Shown here one piece after another: positions 51,400 to 59,701 of a stretch of 59,701 bases of DNA (position 1 is the stretch's first letter; every line of letters starts with the position of its first letter). The notes below the pieces were generated by a model. That model did no database searches and was not told the origin of the DNA. It saw only the letters and a program-made list of their open reading frames with translations. Source of the stretch: Bacilli bacterium. GTDB lineage: Bacteria; Bacillota_I; Bacilli_A; ML615J-28; CAG-698. The stretch spans positions 1-59,701 of the forward strand of contig JAFSVH010000022.1 of the NCBI GenBank assembly GCA_017450215.1, given 5' to 3'. Both the position numbers and the translations under genes were made by a program.

Positions 51400-52109
51400 T
51401 GGCTGATAATAAATATTTTTTTAAATATGATAATAATCAAGTAGATGAAAATATACTTAAAGAAAGTGTGAGTGGTTGGAGTTTTGAAGATCATTATTGG
51501 CATTTTGCTTGTCTTGCCTTGTATTATAAAAATACAAAGCAAAGCCATCTTGAAAAAGAGTGCTTAAGTAAGATGTGCGATATGAATTATGTATATAATG
51601 CTTTTGTTTATTATAATTCGTTAGGTGTTCTACCTGCTAATTATAAGAAGTATATTGCCAAATTTGATACTCCAATGGTAAATGAGAAAGTTGATAAACA
51701 AATTGATGATGTTAATAAGGCAGCAAGAAGAAAGCAAAGTGGTAAATATTGGCTATCTTCTTTAACAAGTTTACTTACTATTCCTTTGATGTTATTTTTA
51801 ATGTTAGTTTGTAAGCTTGAATCTACTACATCGATAATAATTTCAATTTTGTTCTTGTTTGCGATTCAAACATTAACAAGTCCATTAATGAAGAACACAA
51901 GGATTAGAAAATATTTAAATAAGGTGTTTAGTCGTAATAAGAAAAAAGAAAATCATTTATCTAAAGAATTGAATGAATATTTTAAGTATTTAGATCGATT
52001 TGTTAGAATTGTTAATAATGAATATTATCTTGCTTTAGCGAGAGAAAAAGATGATGTGAAAATAAAAGAATTAGTTAAAACGATAAAAGAAAAGAAAATA
52101 AATGTATGA
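51399..52109 (+). CDS. Conserved-looking membrane protein of unknown function
   Basis: The 236-residue protein has a helical cytosolic N-terminus with short TPR-like pairs (FEDHYWHFACLALYYKNT, HLEKECLSKMCDMNYVYNAFVYYNSLG), two membrane helices at about 123-160, and a charged C-terminal helix. I recognise no family. It overlaps ymdB by 1 bp and the next gene by 4 bp, so it is in the operon. Confidence 0.65.
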   Translation: MADNKYFFKYDNNQVDENILKESVSGWSFEDHYWHFACLALYYKNTKQSHLEKECLSKMCDMNYVYNAFVYYNSLGVLPANYKKYIAKFDTPMVNEKVDKQIDDVNKAARRKQSGKYWLSSLTSLLTIPLMLFLMLVCKLESTTSIIISILFLFAIQTLTSPLMKNTRIRKYLNKVFSRNKKKENHLSKELNEYFKYLDRFVRIVNNEYYLALAREKDDVKIKELVKTIKEKKINV

Positions 52110-52708
52110 AAAAATTTTATAATGTTCCTTATTTTGAAACTAAGAATTTAATAATACGGGAAATTGAATTATCAGATGCTCCATTCTTTTTTAGATATGC
52201 ATGCCGGGATGATGTTGGACCATATGCTGGTTGGAGACCACATAAGACTATAAGCGATACGAAAGCAGTAATTTCAATGTTTAGACAAAAAAAATATGAA
52301 GGTCAGCTTCCAACTTTAGCAATAATACTTAAGGAATTTAATGTGATGATTGGTACTTTAGAACTTCATAGTTATGAACCTGGATATAAAGCAGAACTTG
52401 GATATAGCATTAATCCTGATTATGCAAATTTTGGTTTTGCAACTGAAGCATCATTTAAAGCTTTAGAGTGGGGATTTAGAGAATTAGGATTATCAAGAAT
52501 TGAATGTACAATGTATGTTAATAATTTAGCTAGTAAAAAAGTATGTGAAAAATTGAGACTAAATTATGAAGGAATAAGAAAAAAAGGCTATAAATTATAT
52601 GATGGCACTTTACATGATATTTACGCTTACGCTATTACTGACGATGAATATTATAGCAAAGAATATCAAGAATTTTTAAAAGAGGAGAAAGACATTTATG
52701 GGTTGTAA
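52106..52708 (+). CDS. RimJ/RimL-type GNAT acetyltransferase
   Basis: The 200-residue protein fits the GNAT_3 type: FETKNLIIREIELSDAPFFF, IGTLELHSYE, ELGYSINPDYANFGFATEA (acetyl-CoA loop), IECTMYVNNLASKKVCEKL, and YEGIRKKGYKLYDGTLHDIY. Such enzymes acetylate protein N-termini or small molecules. It overlaps the mrp gene by 11 bp. Confidence 0.9.
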   Translation: MKKFYNVPYFETKNLIIREIELSDAPFFFRYACRDDVGPYAGWRPHKTISDTKAVISMFRQKKYEGQLPTLAIILKEFNVMIGTLELHSYEPGYKAELGYSINPDYANFGFATEASFKALEWGFRELGLSRIECTMYVNNLASKKVCEKLRLNYEGIRKKGYKLYDGTLHDIYAYAITDDEYYSKEYQEFLKEEKDIYGL

Positions 52709-53879
52709 TGGTGATTGTTCAAGTTGCTCTGAAAAAAGCAAGAATTGTAATACTGATTTAAGGGAAAAACCAAATAGGTATAGTAGTGTTAAAAAGATTA
52801 TTGGTGTTGTAAGTGGTAAAGGTGGTGTTGGTAAATCTATGGTTACTGCACTTCTTGCTTCAACAATGCAAAAAAGAGGATATAAGTGCGGTATATTAGA
52901 TGCTGATATTACTGGTCCATCAATTCCAAAGATGTTTGGTATTCATGGACAAGCAAGAGGAACCGAAGAAGGTTTATTTCCATCAAGTAGTAAAAAAGGT
53001 ATGAAGGTTATGTCAAGTCAATTATTACTTGAAAGAGAGACTGATCCAGTTGTTTGGAGAGGACCAGTTATTGCTGGTTTAGTAAGACAATTCTGGACTG
53101 ATGTTATTTGGGATGGAATAGATTATTTATTTGTTGACATGCCTCCAGGAACAGGTGATGTTCCTTTAACAGTATTTCAATCAATTGGTGTAGATGGAAT
53201 TGTTATTGTAACTTCTCCTCAACAATTAGTTAGTATGATTGTTGAAAAGGCAGTAAAGATGGCTGAAATGATGAAAATTGAAGTTCTTGGTATTGTTGAA
53301 AATATGAGCTATGTTGAATGTGGAGATTGTGGAAAGAAAATTGAAGTATTTGGTCATAGCAATATTGATGAAGTTGCAAAAAGACATAAGGTTGAAGTGC
53401 TTGATAGAATGCCAATCGATTCAAGATTGTCAACTTTATCTGATCAAGGTGATATCGAATCATTTGATAAAGATTTATTAAAGAATACTTGTGATAAATT
53501 AGAAGCACTTCCTGTTAATGTATTAAATGTTGCAGTTTTGATGAATAAAGATGGTGAGGTTTCAAGCTTTGAAAAAGAAGCTAATTTAAATGTTTATTCA
53601 ACAGTTAAGAGAATGGTTATTTCAGGAAAAGGATTTAATGAAATTACTGATTTAGTAGGTTTATTAAAAGAATGTAAAGTACATGTTTTAATTGCGAAAG
53701 AATTAAACAATCAATTAAAGCAAGAACTAGAAAAAGCTGGAATTCTTTTAAGAGATAGTTATAATGGCCCAGCACAAAGTGTATTAAGAGATTATTTAGT
53801 TGGTAGCGAAGAAAAAGAAGATGAAGCAACTAGTAAGTGCGATGGCTGTGATGGTGATTGCTCTTCTTGTAATAAATAA
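52698..53879 (+). CDS. Mrp/NBP35-type Fe-S carrier ATPase with C-terminal NifX-like domain and Cys clusters at both ends
   Basis: The 393-residue protein has a ParA-like core: VVSGKGGVGKS (Walker A, 39-47), GILDADITGPSIPKMFG, FVDMPPGTGDVPLTVFQ, and the dimer CxxC in VECGDCGKK (about 208-211). The N-terminus MGCNGDCSSCSEKSKNC has Cys 3, 7, 10 and 17, as in NBP35-like proteins. Residues about 275-365 resemble the NifX/NifB-tail domain (VAVLMNKDGEVSSF, LLKECKVHVLIAKEL, LEKAGI). The tail KCDGCDGDCSSCNK has Cys 381, 384, 388 and 391, echoing the N-terminus. The family role is Fe-S cluster transfer; the fused domain is unusual. Confidence 0.88.
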   Translation: MGCNGDCSSCSEKSKNCNTDLREKPNRYSSVKKIIGVVSGKGGVGKSMVTALLASTMQKRGYKCGILDADITGPSIPKMFGIHGQARGTEEGLFPSSSKKGMKVMSSQLLLERETDPVVWRGPVIAGLVRQFWTDVIWDGIDYLFVDMPPGTGDVPLTVFQSIGVDGIVIVTSPQQLVSMIVEKAVKMAEMMKIEVLGIVENMSYVECGDCGKKIEVFGHSNIDEVAKRHKVEVLDRMPIDSRLSTLSDQGDIESFDKDLLKNTCDKLEALPVNVLNVAVLMNKDGEVSSFEKEANLNVYSTVKRMVISGKGFNEITDLVGLLKECKVHVLIAKELNNQLKQELEKAGILLRDSYNGPAQSVLRDYLVGSEEKEDEATSKCDGCDGDCSSCNK

Positions 53880-53891
53880 AATGGGGATAGA

Positions 53892-55307
53892 GTGAAAATG
53901 ATAAATAAAAGTATTAGATCTTTAGTTTTAATAATTGCTTTGTTTTTACTATTTGTTTTGTTAGCATGTAGTGCTAAGAAGTATAAATTAACTATAGTAT
54001 TAGATGATAATGTTTATAAAATTATTGAAGTAGAAGAAGGAAAGAAATTAAGTGATTATAATTTAGGAATTGATGAAGTTCTTGTTGAAGTGGATGGATG
54101 GTATATTAATGGTAGTAAGTATGATGAATCACAACCATTTACAAGTGATATCACAATTGAAGGAATCACTACTGATAAAGAATATCGTGTAACCTTTTAT
54201 AGTGAAGGTAGAATCTTAAGATCTAGTGTTTATTTAGGATATGATGAAATAGTTGTTCCACCTGAACCAACAAAACCAAGTGATGATGATTATGATTATA
54301 CCTTTGCTGGTTGGGATAAGGAATTTGATTTAGCTGTTGCTGATATGGAAATAAATGCTGTATATACTAAAACAGATAGAATATTTACTGTTTCTATATA
54401 TGATAATGATAGTAAATTATTGAAAGATGAAAAAGGCACTAAAGGAACTAAGATTTCTTTTCCAACAATTAGTAAAGCAACTGATTCTATGTATTCGTAT
54501 GAATTTAAGGGTTGGTTCAATTTAAATGGTGAAGAATTTAATAATGAAGTAGGTATTCAAAAAGATGATAGATTATTCCCTAAATATACACAATCACCTG
54601 TTAAGGGTGAAGATGATATAAAAGGAATGACTGTATCTATTATTGGAGATTCCATTTCTACATTCTATGATTCTGGTTCTAAATATAATAGTTATTATGG
54701 TGGACATAACGAATTCTTTTATCCATATTATTCAAGAAATTGGGGATCTAATTCTATTACAACTGCAGAACAAACATGGTGGATGCAATTAATTAAAAAA
54801 TTAGATGCAAAATTAGGTATTAACAATTCATTAAGTGGATCTTGTTGTTATAACTGGGATAATGAGAATTTAGCTTCAGCTGGCTGTAATGATATCAGAA
54901 TTAATACATTAAATGAAAATGGAGAACCTGATATTATTATTACATGGCTTGGCTGTAATGATTTAGTAAATGGTTATACTGAAGCTCAATTTAGAAGAGC
55001 ATATAATACAATGCTTACTAAAGTTAAAGCAAGATATAAAAATGCTTATGTATTTTGTTGCACAATGGGATATAGTGCTTATACTGGGTATAATTATACT
55101 GATGCTGGTAGAATTGCCTTCAATAATATTATTAGAGAATTAGGTGATTATCATGGTGCATGTATTATTAATTTAGATGTTGCTCAAACTCCAGCAACTT
55201 ATTCATCAATGTTAGGAGATAGTTTACATCTTAATTATAATGGTGCTACTAAAATTGCAAATCAATGTTACAATGATATCGTAGCTTATTTTAAGAAGAA
55301 TAATTAA
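53892..55307 (+). CDS. SGNH-hydrolase lipoprotein with InlB-like repeats
   Basis: The signal ends in a lipobox (FVLLAC, Cys 26). Residues 30-235 hold three InlB-type repeats (VEVDGWYIN, YTFAGWDKE, YEFKGWFNL). Residues about 243-471 are an SGNH/GDSL esterase domain: IIGDSISTF (Ser 254), TWLGCNDLVNG, and DSLHLN (Asp 443, His 446). It should deacylate a surface or host glycan or lipid. The start is GTG 53892 or ATG 53898; GGGG at 53883-53886 suits the GTG better. It follows mrp by 12 bp. Confidence 0.9.
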   Translation: MKMINKSIRSLVLIIALFLLFVLLACSAKKYKLTIVLDDNVYKIIEVEEGKKLSDYNLGIDEVLVEVDGWYINGSKYDESQPFTSDITIEGITTDKEYRVTFYSEGRILRSSVYLGYDEIVVPPEPTKPSDDDYDYTFAGWDKEFDLAVADMEINAVYTKTDRIFTVSIYDNDSKLLKDEKGTKGTKISFPTISKATDSMYSYEFKGWFNLNGEEFNNEVGIQKDDRLFPKYTQSPVKGEDDIKGMTVSIIGDSISTFYDSGSKYNSYYGGHNEFFYPYYSRNWGSNSITTAEQTWWMQLIKKLDAKLGINNSLSGSCCYNWDNENLASAGCNDIRINTLNENGEPDIIITWLGCNDLVNGYTEAQFRRAYNTMLTKVKARYKNAYVFCCTMGYSAYTGYNYTDAGRIAFNNIIRELGDYHGACIINLDVAQTPATYSSMLGDSLHLNYNGATKIANQCYNDIVAYFKKNN

Positions 55308-55316
55308 TATTTAATT

Positions 55317-55353
55317 AACTATAGAAATACATTTAGTGTTTCTATAGTTTTTT
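55317..55353 (+). terminator. Terminator after the SGNH gene
   Basis: AACTATAGAAA (about 55317-55327) pairs with TTTCTATAGTT (about 55339-55349), then T's. The stem is nearly the same as the one at 59341. Confidence 0.85.
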
Positions 55354-55368
55354 GTTTAATATAATGGG

Positions 55369-55397
55369 TTGATAAAATAGTGATTAGATAGTATAAT
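55369..55397 (+). promoter_or_regulatory. Promoter of miaB
   Basis: TTGATA (55369-55374), 17 bp, TATAAT (55392-55397). Confidence 0.65.
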
Positions 55398-55429
55398 CTA
55401 TATATTAAATGAGAGAATAGGATATAAAT

Positions 55430-56914
55430 ATGGCAAAAGAAAAAACTGGGAAAGAGATATTTGATACATATATTGCGCCATCTTTAAAAGAAGCAAGAAA
55501 AAGGATGACAAAGGATACTAACAATTTCTTATTTGAGATTGATGATAGATATATCGATATGGGTATTAAAATTAGAGATAGAAAACTTACTTATATGGTT
55601 AAGACCTATGGCTGTCAAGGTAATCTTGCTGATAGTGAAAAGATATGTGGAATAATGGATGCACTTAAATATACAGAGGTTGATAAAGAAGAGAAAGCAG
55701 ACGTTATCTTTTTTAACACTTGTGCAATTAGAGAAAATGCTGAGAACAGAATATATGGTGAATTAGGTAGACTTAAAAATTTAAAGAAGAGAAATAGAGA
55801 TTTATTAATTGCTTTATGTGGATGTATGCCACAAGAAGAAGTAACAATTAAAAGAATTAATGAGAGCTTTCCTCAAGTAGATATTGTATTTGGTACTCAT
55901 AATATTCATAAGATTCCAGAATTATTATATAAAGCATATAAATCAAATAATAATGTTTTTGAAGTAATGAGTATTGAAGGCGATATTGTAGAAGGGATGC
56001 CACAAAAGAGAATTAGTGATATCAAAGCATGGGTTGATATCATGTATGGTTGTGATGAATTTTGTACTTATTGTATAGTTCCTTATACAAGAGGAAAAGA
56101 AAGAAGCAGAAGACCTGAAGCAATAATTAATGAAGTTAAGGAATTAGTTGAAAAAGGATATAAAGAGATTACATTATTAGGTCAAAATGTAAATGCTTAT
56201 GGTAAAGACTTTGTTGATATTAAATATAGTTTTGCTAATTTATTAGAGGATTTAGCAAAAACTAATATTCCAAGAATTAGATATACTACAAGTCATCCAA
56301 GAGATCTTGATAAAGATACAATGGATGTAATGGGTAAATATGAAAATATTATGCCTCATCTTCATTTGCCAGTTCAGTCTGGTAGTGACAAAATATTAAA
56401 GAAGATGAATAGAAAATATACTAAAGAGATATATTTAGAAAAGATTAATTACTTAAAAAAGCAAGTTCCTGGATTAGCACTTACAACAGATATTATTGTT
56501 GGCTTTCCATATGAAGATGAAGATGATTATAATGAGACATTAGATTTAGTTAGAAAAGCTGATTTTGAAGGTGCTTATACTTTTATTTATTCACCTAGAG
56601 CGGGAACACCAGCTGCGACATATGAACAGATTGATGAAGATGTTAGTAAAGCAAGATTATTAAAATTAAATGAATTAATAAATGAAGGCTTTGCAAAAGG
56701 AAATAAGAGATTTGAAAATAGCGTTGTTGAAGTGTTGGTTGATGGATTTAGTGACAAAAATCCTGAAATGTTATGTGGGTATACAAAGCACAATAAGCTT
56801 GTAAATTTTGAAGGTGATGTAAGTTTGATTGGCAAGTTTGTTAATGTATATATTGATAAGGCTTATACATGGCATTTACATGGTACTTTAAAAAGTGATG
56901 CTTTACAAAAGTAA
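55430..56914 (+). CDS. miaB: tRNA-2-methylthio-N6-isopentenyladenosine synthase MiaB
   Basis: The 494-residue radical SAM methylthiotransferase modifies A37 of tRNAs. Seen: N-terminal cluster ligands in KTYGCQGN, FFNTCAIRENAENR and LCGCMPQ; radical SAM CDEFCTYCIVPYTRGKERSR (CxxxCxxC); and a C-terminal TRAM domain (VEVLVDGFSDKN, LVNFEG). It is part of the recA-rny-ymdB-miaB neighbourhood of Bacilli. trpS follows after 14 bp. Confidence 0.96.
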   Translation: MAKEKTGKEIFDTYIAPSLKEARKRMTKDTNNFLFEIDDRYIDMGIKIRDRKLTYMVKTYGCQGNLADSEKICGIMDALKYTEVDKEEKADVIFFNTCAIRENAENRIYGELGRLKNLKKRNRDLLIALCGCMPQEEVTIKRINESFPQVDIVFGTHNIHKIPELLYKAYKSNNNVFEVMSIEGDIVEGMPQKRISDIKAWVDIMYGCDEFCTYCIVPYTRGKERSRRPEAIINEVKELVEKGYKEITLLGQNVNAYGKDFVDIKYSFANLLEDLAKTNIPRIRYTTSHPRDLDKDTMDVMGKYENIMPHLHLPVQSGSDKILKKMNRKYTKEIYLEKINYLKKQVPGLALTTDIIVGFPYEDEDDYNETLDLVRKADFEGAYTFIYSPRAGTPAATYEQIDEDVSKARLLKLNELINEGFAKGNKRFENSVVEVLVDGFSDKNPEMLCGYTKHNKLVNFEGDVSLIGKFVNVYIDKAYTWHLHGTLKSDALQK

Positions 56915-56928
56915 TAGAGAGGTATTAT

Positions 56929-58017
56929 ATGAATAAAAAGATTATGTTAACAGGAGATAGACCAACAGGAAGACTTCATATTGGTCATTATGTTGGGTCA
57001 CTTCAAAGAAGAGTAGAATTACAAAATAGTGGTGAATTTGATGAAATCTATATTATGATTGCCGATACTCAAGCTTTAACAGACAATGCTGAAAATCCAG
57101 AAAAAATAAGAAATAATATTTTGAATGTTGCAATGGATTATTTGAGTGTGGGCATTGATCCTAAGAAGTCTAATATTTTTGTTCAATCTGCAGTTCCTGC
57201 ACTTCCAGAACTTAATTTATATTATTTAAATTTAGTTACTGTATCAAGACTTCAAAGAAATCCTACAATTAAGAATGAGCTTCAATTAAGGAATTTTGAA
57301 ACATCTATTCCTGCTGGTTTCTTTACATATCCAGTTTCTCAAACTGCTGATATCACTGCATTTGATGCAACTATTGTTCCAGTTGGAGATGATCAACTTC
57401 CAATGTTAGAACAAGCACAAGAAATAGTTCATAAATTCAATAGCATTTATGGTGAGACTTTAGTTGAACCAAAAGCATTACTTCCTAAGAATGAATCAAG
57501 TATGAGACTTGTTGGTACTGATGGAAAAAATAAGATGAGTAAGAGCTTAGGTAATTGCATTTATTTAAGTGATGATAGTGCTACTTTAAAGACTAAGGTT
57601 ATGAGTATGTATACAGATCCAACACATTTAAAAATTACTGATCCTGGCAATGCAAAAGATAATCCTGTATTTATATATCTAACATGCTTTGCCACTGATG
57701 AAGATTTTGAAAAGTTCTTACCTGAATATAAAAATCTTGATGAGATGAAGGCTCATTATGAACGTGGTGGATTAGGCGATATGAAGTGTAAGAAATTCTT
57801 GTTTAATGTTTTAGATAATTATTTAGAACCTATTAGACAAAGAAGACATTATTATGAAGAACATATCGAAGAAGTATATGAAATTTTAAAACAAGGTACT
57901 GCTAATGCTAATAAGAAAGCTAATGCTACACTTAATAAAGTTAGACATGCAATGAAAATTGATTATTTTGAAGATGAAGCATTTCTTGATGATATCAAAG
58001 ATAAATTAGATAATTAA
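56929..58017 (+). CDS. trpS: Tryptophanyl-tRNA synthetase
   Basis: The 362-residue class I synthetase attaches tryptophan to tRNA-Trp. Seen: GDRPTGRLHIGHYVGSL (HIGH motif), MIADTQALTDN, PVGDDQLPMLEQAQEIVHKFN, and GKNKMSKSLGN (KMSKS). The RBS is AGAGAGGT. No T-box leader precedes it, so it is probably read through from miaB. Confidence 0.97.
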   Translation: MNKKIMLTGDRPTGRLHIGHYVGSLQRRVELQNSGEFDEIYIMIADTQALTDNAENPEKIRNNILNVAMDYLSVGIDPKKSNIFVQSAVPALPELNLYYLNLVTVSRLQRNPTIKNELQLRNFETSIPAGFFTYPVSQTADITAFDATIVPVGDDQLPMLEQAQEIVHKFNSIYGETLVEPKALLPKNESSMRLVGTDGKNKMSKSLGNCIYLSDDSATLKTKVMSMYTDPTHLKITDPGNAKDNPVFIYLTCFATDEDFEKFLPEYKNLDEMKAHYERGGLGDMKCKKFLFNVLDNYLEPIRQRRHYYEEHIEEVYEILKQGTANANKKANATLNKVRHAMKIDYFEDEAFLDDIKDKLDN

Positions 58018-58028
58018 ATAATTAAATA

Positions 58029-58072
58029 ATAAACTAAGTATTGTGTATTAACATAATATTTAGTTTTTTATT
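58029..58072 (+). terminator. Terminator after trpS
   Basis: AAACTAAGTATT (58031-58042) pairs with AATATTTAGTTT (58055-58066), then T's. Confidence 0.75.
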
Positions 58073-58097
58073 TAGTGCTTTTAAAGCGTGAATGTTG

Positions 58098-58103
58098 TAT
58101 AAT
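58098..58103 (+). promoter_or_regulatory. -10 element of the serine dehydratase gene
   Basis: TATAAT at 58098-58103, 20 bp before ATG 58123. It rules out the in-frame ATG at 58075 as the start. Confidence 0.45.
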
Positions 58104-58122
58104 CATTTATGAGGTATTAGTT

Positions 58123-59340
58123 ATGAAGACATTAAGAGAATTATATAAAATTGGTAAAGGACCTTCGAGCTCTCATACAATGGGACCAGAGAGGGCATGT
58201 AAAGTATTTAAAGAAAAAACAAAGGATGCTAATTTTTATAAAGCCATTCTTTATAAGTCTCTAGCAAGAACAGGAAAAGGACATGGAACTGATAGAGTTA
58301 TTGTTCAAACCTTTGAACCAGTAAAAACTGAAGTTGTGTTTAATTATGATACACCAGAGGATGTAACTCATCCAAATACAATGGATTTAATTGCTTATAA
58401 GGATGGTGTTGAATTATTACGAACAAGAGTTGAAAGTGTTGGTGGAGGAAATATCAAAATTGATGGTGAACTTGCTTTATCTACTCCAAGTATGTATCCT
58501 GAAAATTCATTCGCTGAAATTAATCAATTTTGTAAATGGAGAAGATTAAGTCTTGTTGAATACGTAGAAATGAATGAAGGAGTTGAAATTTGGGATTTTC
58601 TAATTGATGTATGGCAACATATGAAGCAATCTATTATTGAAGGAATTAGAAATACTGGTACACTTCCTGGTGGACTTCATGTAGAAAGGAAAGCTCAAAT
58701 TTTATATAATTCCATTAATGATGATGATACTGATGTAATGCATGAACTAAAGATGGTTTCTGCATATGCTTATGCAGTCGCTGAACAAAATGCAGATAAT
58801 GGTACTATTGTTACTGCTCCTACTTGTGGAGCAAGTGGGGTTGTACCTGCAGTATTAATGTATTTTCAAAAGAAGTATGATTTAGATGATAGAAGAATTG
58901 CTGAAGCTTTGGCAGTTGGAGGAATATTCGGAAATTTAATTAGAAGAAATGCTAGCATTAGTGGTGCTGAATGTGGATGCCAAGCTGAGATTGGAACTGC
59001 TACATCAATGGCTGCTGCAGCTGCTTGTGAATTGATGGGATATAGTATTGATGAATGTGAATATGCTGCAGAAATCGCAATGGAACATTCACTTGGTTTA
59101 ACTTGTGATCCTATTCGTGGTTTAGTCCAAATACCTTGTATTGAGCGTAATGCAGTTGCTGCAACAAGAGCACTGGATGCTTGTCACTTATCTCATATAT
59201 TAGTAGGTACCAGAAATATATCATTTGATATGGTTGTTAGAACAATGTATGAAACAGGCATTAATATGAGTCAAGCTTTTAGAGAAACATCTGAAGGTGG
59301 ACTTGCTAAATATTACTCTCGGAATAAAAGAGATAAATAA
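58123..59340 (+). CDS. sdaA: L-serine dehydratase, single-chain iron-sulfur type
   Basis: The 405-residue enzyme deaminates L-serine to pyruvate and ammonia with a [4Fe-4S] cluster. The beta-type N-terminus (LYKIGKGPSSSHTMGPERA) and alpha-type C-terminus are in one chain. Cluster and active-site Cys lie in TAPTCGASGVVPA (about 235), ISGAECGCQAEIG (about 285) and CDPIRGLVQIPCIERN (about 328-343). The start at 58123 follows GAGGT. A terminator and then a group II intron come after it. Confidence 0.95.
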   Translation: MKTLRELYKIGKGPSSSHTMGPERACKVFKEKTKDANFYKAILYKSLARTGKGHGTDRVIVQTFEPVKTEVVFNYDTPEDVTHPNTMDLIAYKDGVELLRTRVESVGGGNIKIDGELALSTPSMYPENSFAEINQFCKWRRLSLVEYVEMNEGVEIWDFLIDVWQHMKQSIIEGIRNTGTLPGGLHVERKAQILYNSINDDDTDVMHELKMVSAYAYAVAEQNADNGTIVTAPTCGASGVVPAVLMYFQKKYDLDDRRIAEALAVGGIFGNLIRRNASISGAECGCQAEIGTATSMAAAAACELMGYSIDECEYAAEIAMEHSLGLTCDPIRGLVQIPCIERNAVAATRALDACHLSHILVGTRNISFDMVVRTMYETGINMSQAFRETSEGGLAKYYSRNKRDK

Positions 59341-59374
59341 AAAAACTATAGAAGAAAAACTTCTATAGTTTTTT
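59341..59374 (+). terminator. Terminator after serine dehydratase gene
   Basis: AAACTATAGAAG (from 59343) pairs with CTTCTATAGTTT (to 59371), then T's. The intron begins a few bases later. Confidence 0.85.
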
Positions 59375-59376
59375 AT

Positions 59377-59701
59377 GTATGACGGGCATGTTATAAATCT
59401 AGGGTGAAAGTCCCAAGAGGCGTAGTTGCCGACGAACTCGATAGCGACTTGCAAAGCGTAAACCAGTGATGGAGCGTGAAAAGAAGCAATAGCGAAATAG
59501 TGGCCCAACGAAAAGAAACTTGATACTGAGGCCCATTAGGCGGATAAGTTAACATAACATAACAAAGTCCAAAAGGCAATCGTAACCCTAATCGGTAAAT
59601 CAAGTGGGTAAACTAGGAAAGATTTATGGCTTATCCCGTGAGGCCTTGTGAACAAGTGAAGCCTAGACGTTTTAAAACAACTATAGAAAACTTGGTTAAA
59701 A
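59377..59701 (+). mobile_element. Group II intron, 5' RNA part (cut by window end)
   Basis: The stretch after the terminator has no gene but reads as the domain I region of a bacterial group II intron: a GUGYG-like start GTATGAC (59377), CTAGGGTGAAAGTCCC (59400-59415), GCGTAGTTGCCGACGAAC, and GTGAAGCCTAGACG near 59656-59669. The reverse transcriptase/maturase gene and the 3' end would lie beyond 59701. AACTATAGAA at 59679-59688 is complementary to TTCTATAGTT in the exon at 59361-59370, as expected of an EBS2-IBS2 pair. The exact 5' boundary is inferred. Confidence 0.8.

Noticed and set aside
56887..56928. T-box or tryptophan-responsive leader before trpS
   Set aside because: Only 14 bp separate miaB and trpS, too short for such a leader.
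59391..59603. Open frames across the region after the serine dehydratase gene
   Set aside because: The sequence is structured intron RNA with GGGTGAAAGTCCC-type motifs; no RBS or protein family fits.

Overview
The window is a very AT-rich chromosomal stretch from a bacterium of the Bacillota (class Bacilli, in the neighbourhood of the Erysipelotrichia and gut Mollicutes-like lineages). The assignment rests on gene order seen in Bacilli (gdpP-rplI-dnaB, prfA-prmC-tsaC-rpiB-upp, comEA-comEC-holA-rpsT, pgsA-recA-rny-ymdB), Gram-positive lipoproteins, and extended -10 promoters (TGnTATAAT). The standard code is used: TGA ends dnaB, comEC and holA. No 16S gene is present, so nothing finer can be claimed.

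Region 1 (1-13 kb) is accessory. It is a one-way series of unrelated genes: membrane proteins, two lipoproteins, a RhuM/PLD-like protein, a HepT-like protein, an AraC/GyrI-like regulator, a GNAT/YoaP protein, a CmpB-like membrane protein, a YefM antitoxin with a broken toxin, and a YitT protein. Most have their own promoter, and their stop codon runs into a copy of one conserved hairpin-terminator module (flank AAGTAAATAACAAGAAAT, stem GATCATGC/GCATGGTC, then T's). Between them lie copies of a second repeat of about 200-300 bp: a conserved promoter (TTCRCA-N17-YATAAT), a long imperfect hairpin, and the same terminator. One copy is split at the hairpin loop by about 4 kb of genes. Neither repeat is seen after 13 kb. 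This cassette-like layout, together with a pseudoknot-forming RNA in front of rhuM, is the best candidate in the window for something undescribed.

Region 2 (13-23 kb) is mixed. It holds a YdcF-like protein; a divergent GntR (YtrA type)-ABC transporter operon; two lipoproteins; tRNA-Gly(CCC); a Pr6Pr-like membrane protein; a GH78 alpha-L-rhamnosidase; a YhhN lysoplasmalogenase; and a membrane protein with two RCK_C domains.

Region 3 (23-41 kb) is core housekeeping. It contains a fused GdpP phosphodiesterase/ribosomal protein L9, dnaB, prfA, prmC, tsaC, rpiB, upp, comEA, comEC, holA, rpsT (reverse strand), an HI0933-type flavoprotein, pgsA, recA and rny.

Region 4 (41-50.5 kb) holds two giant lipoproteins (1866 and 1124 aa) built of OB-like, InlB-like and beta-helix domains. 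They sit between rny and ymdB, which are usually adjacent in Bacilli.

Region 5 (50.6-59.3 kb) carries ymdB, a small membrane protein, a RimJ-type acetyltransferase, an unusual Mrp ATPase with a C-terminal NifX-like domain and matching Cys clusters at both ends, an SGNH-hydrolase lipoprotein, miaB, trpS and L-serine dehydratase. The window ends inside the 5' RNA part of a group II intron inserted just after the serine dehydratase terminator.
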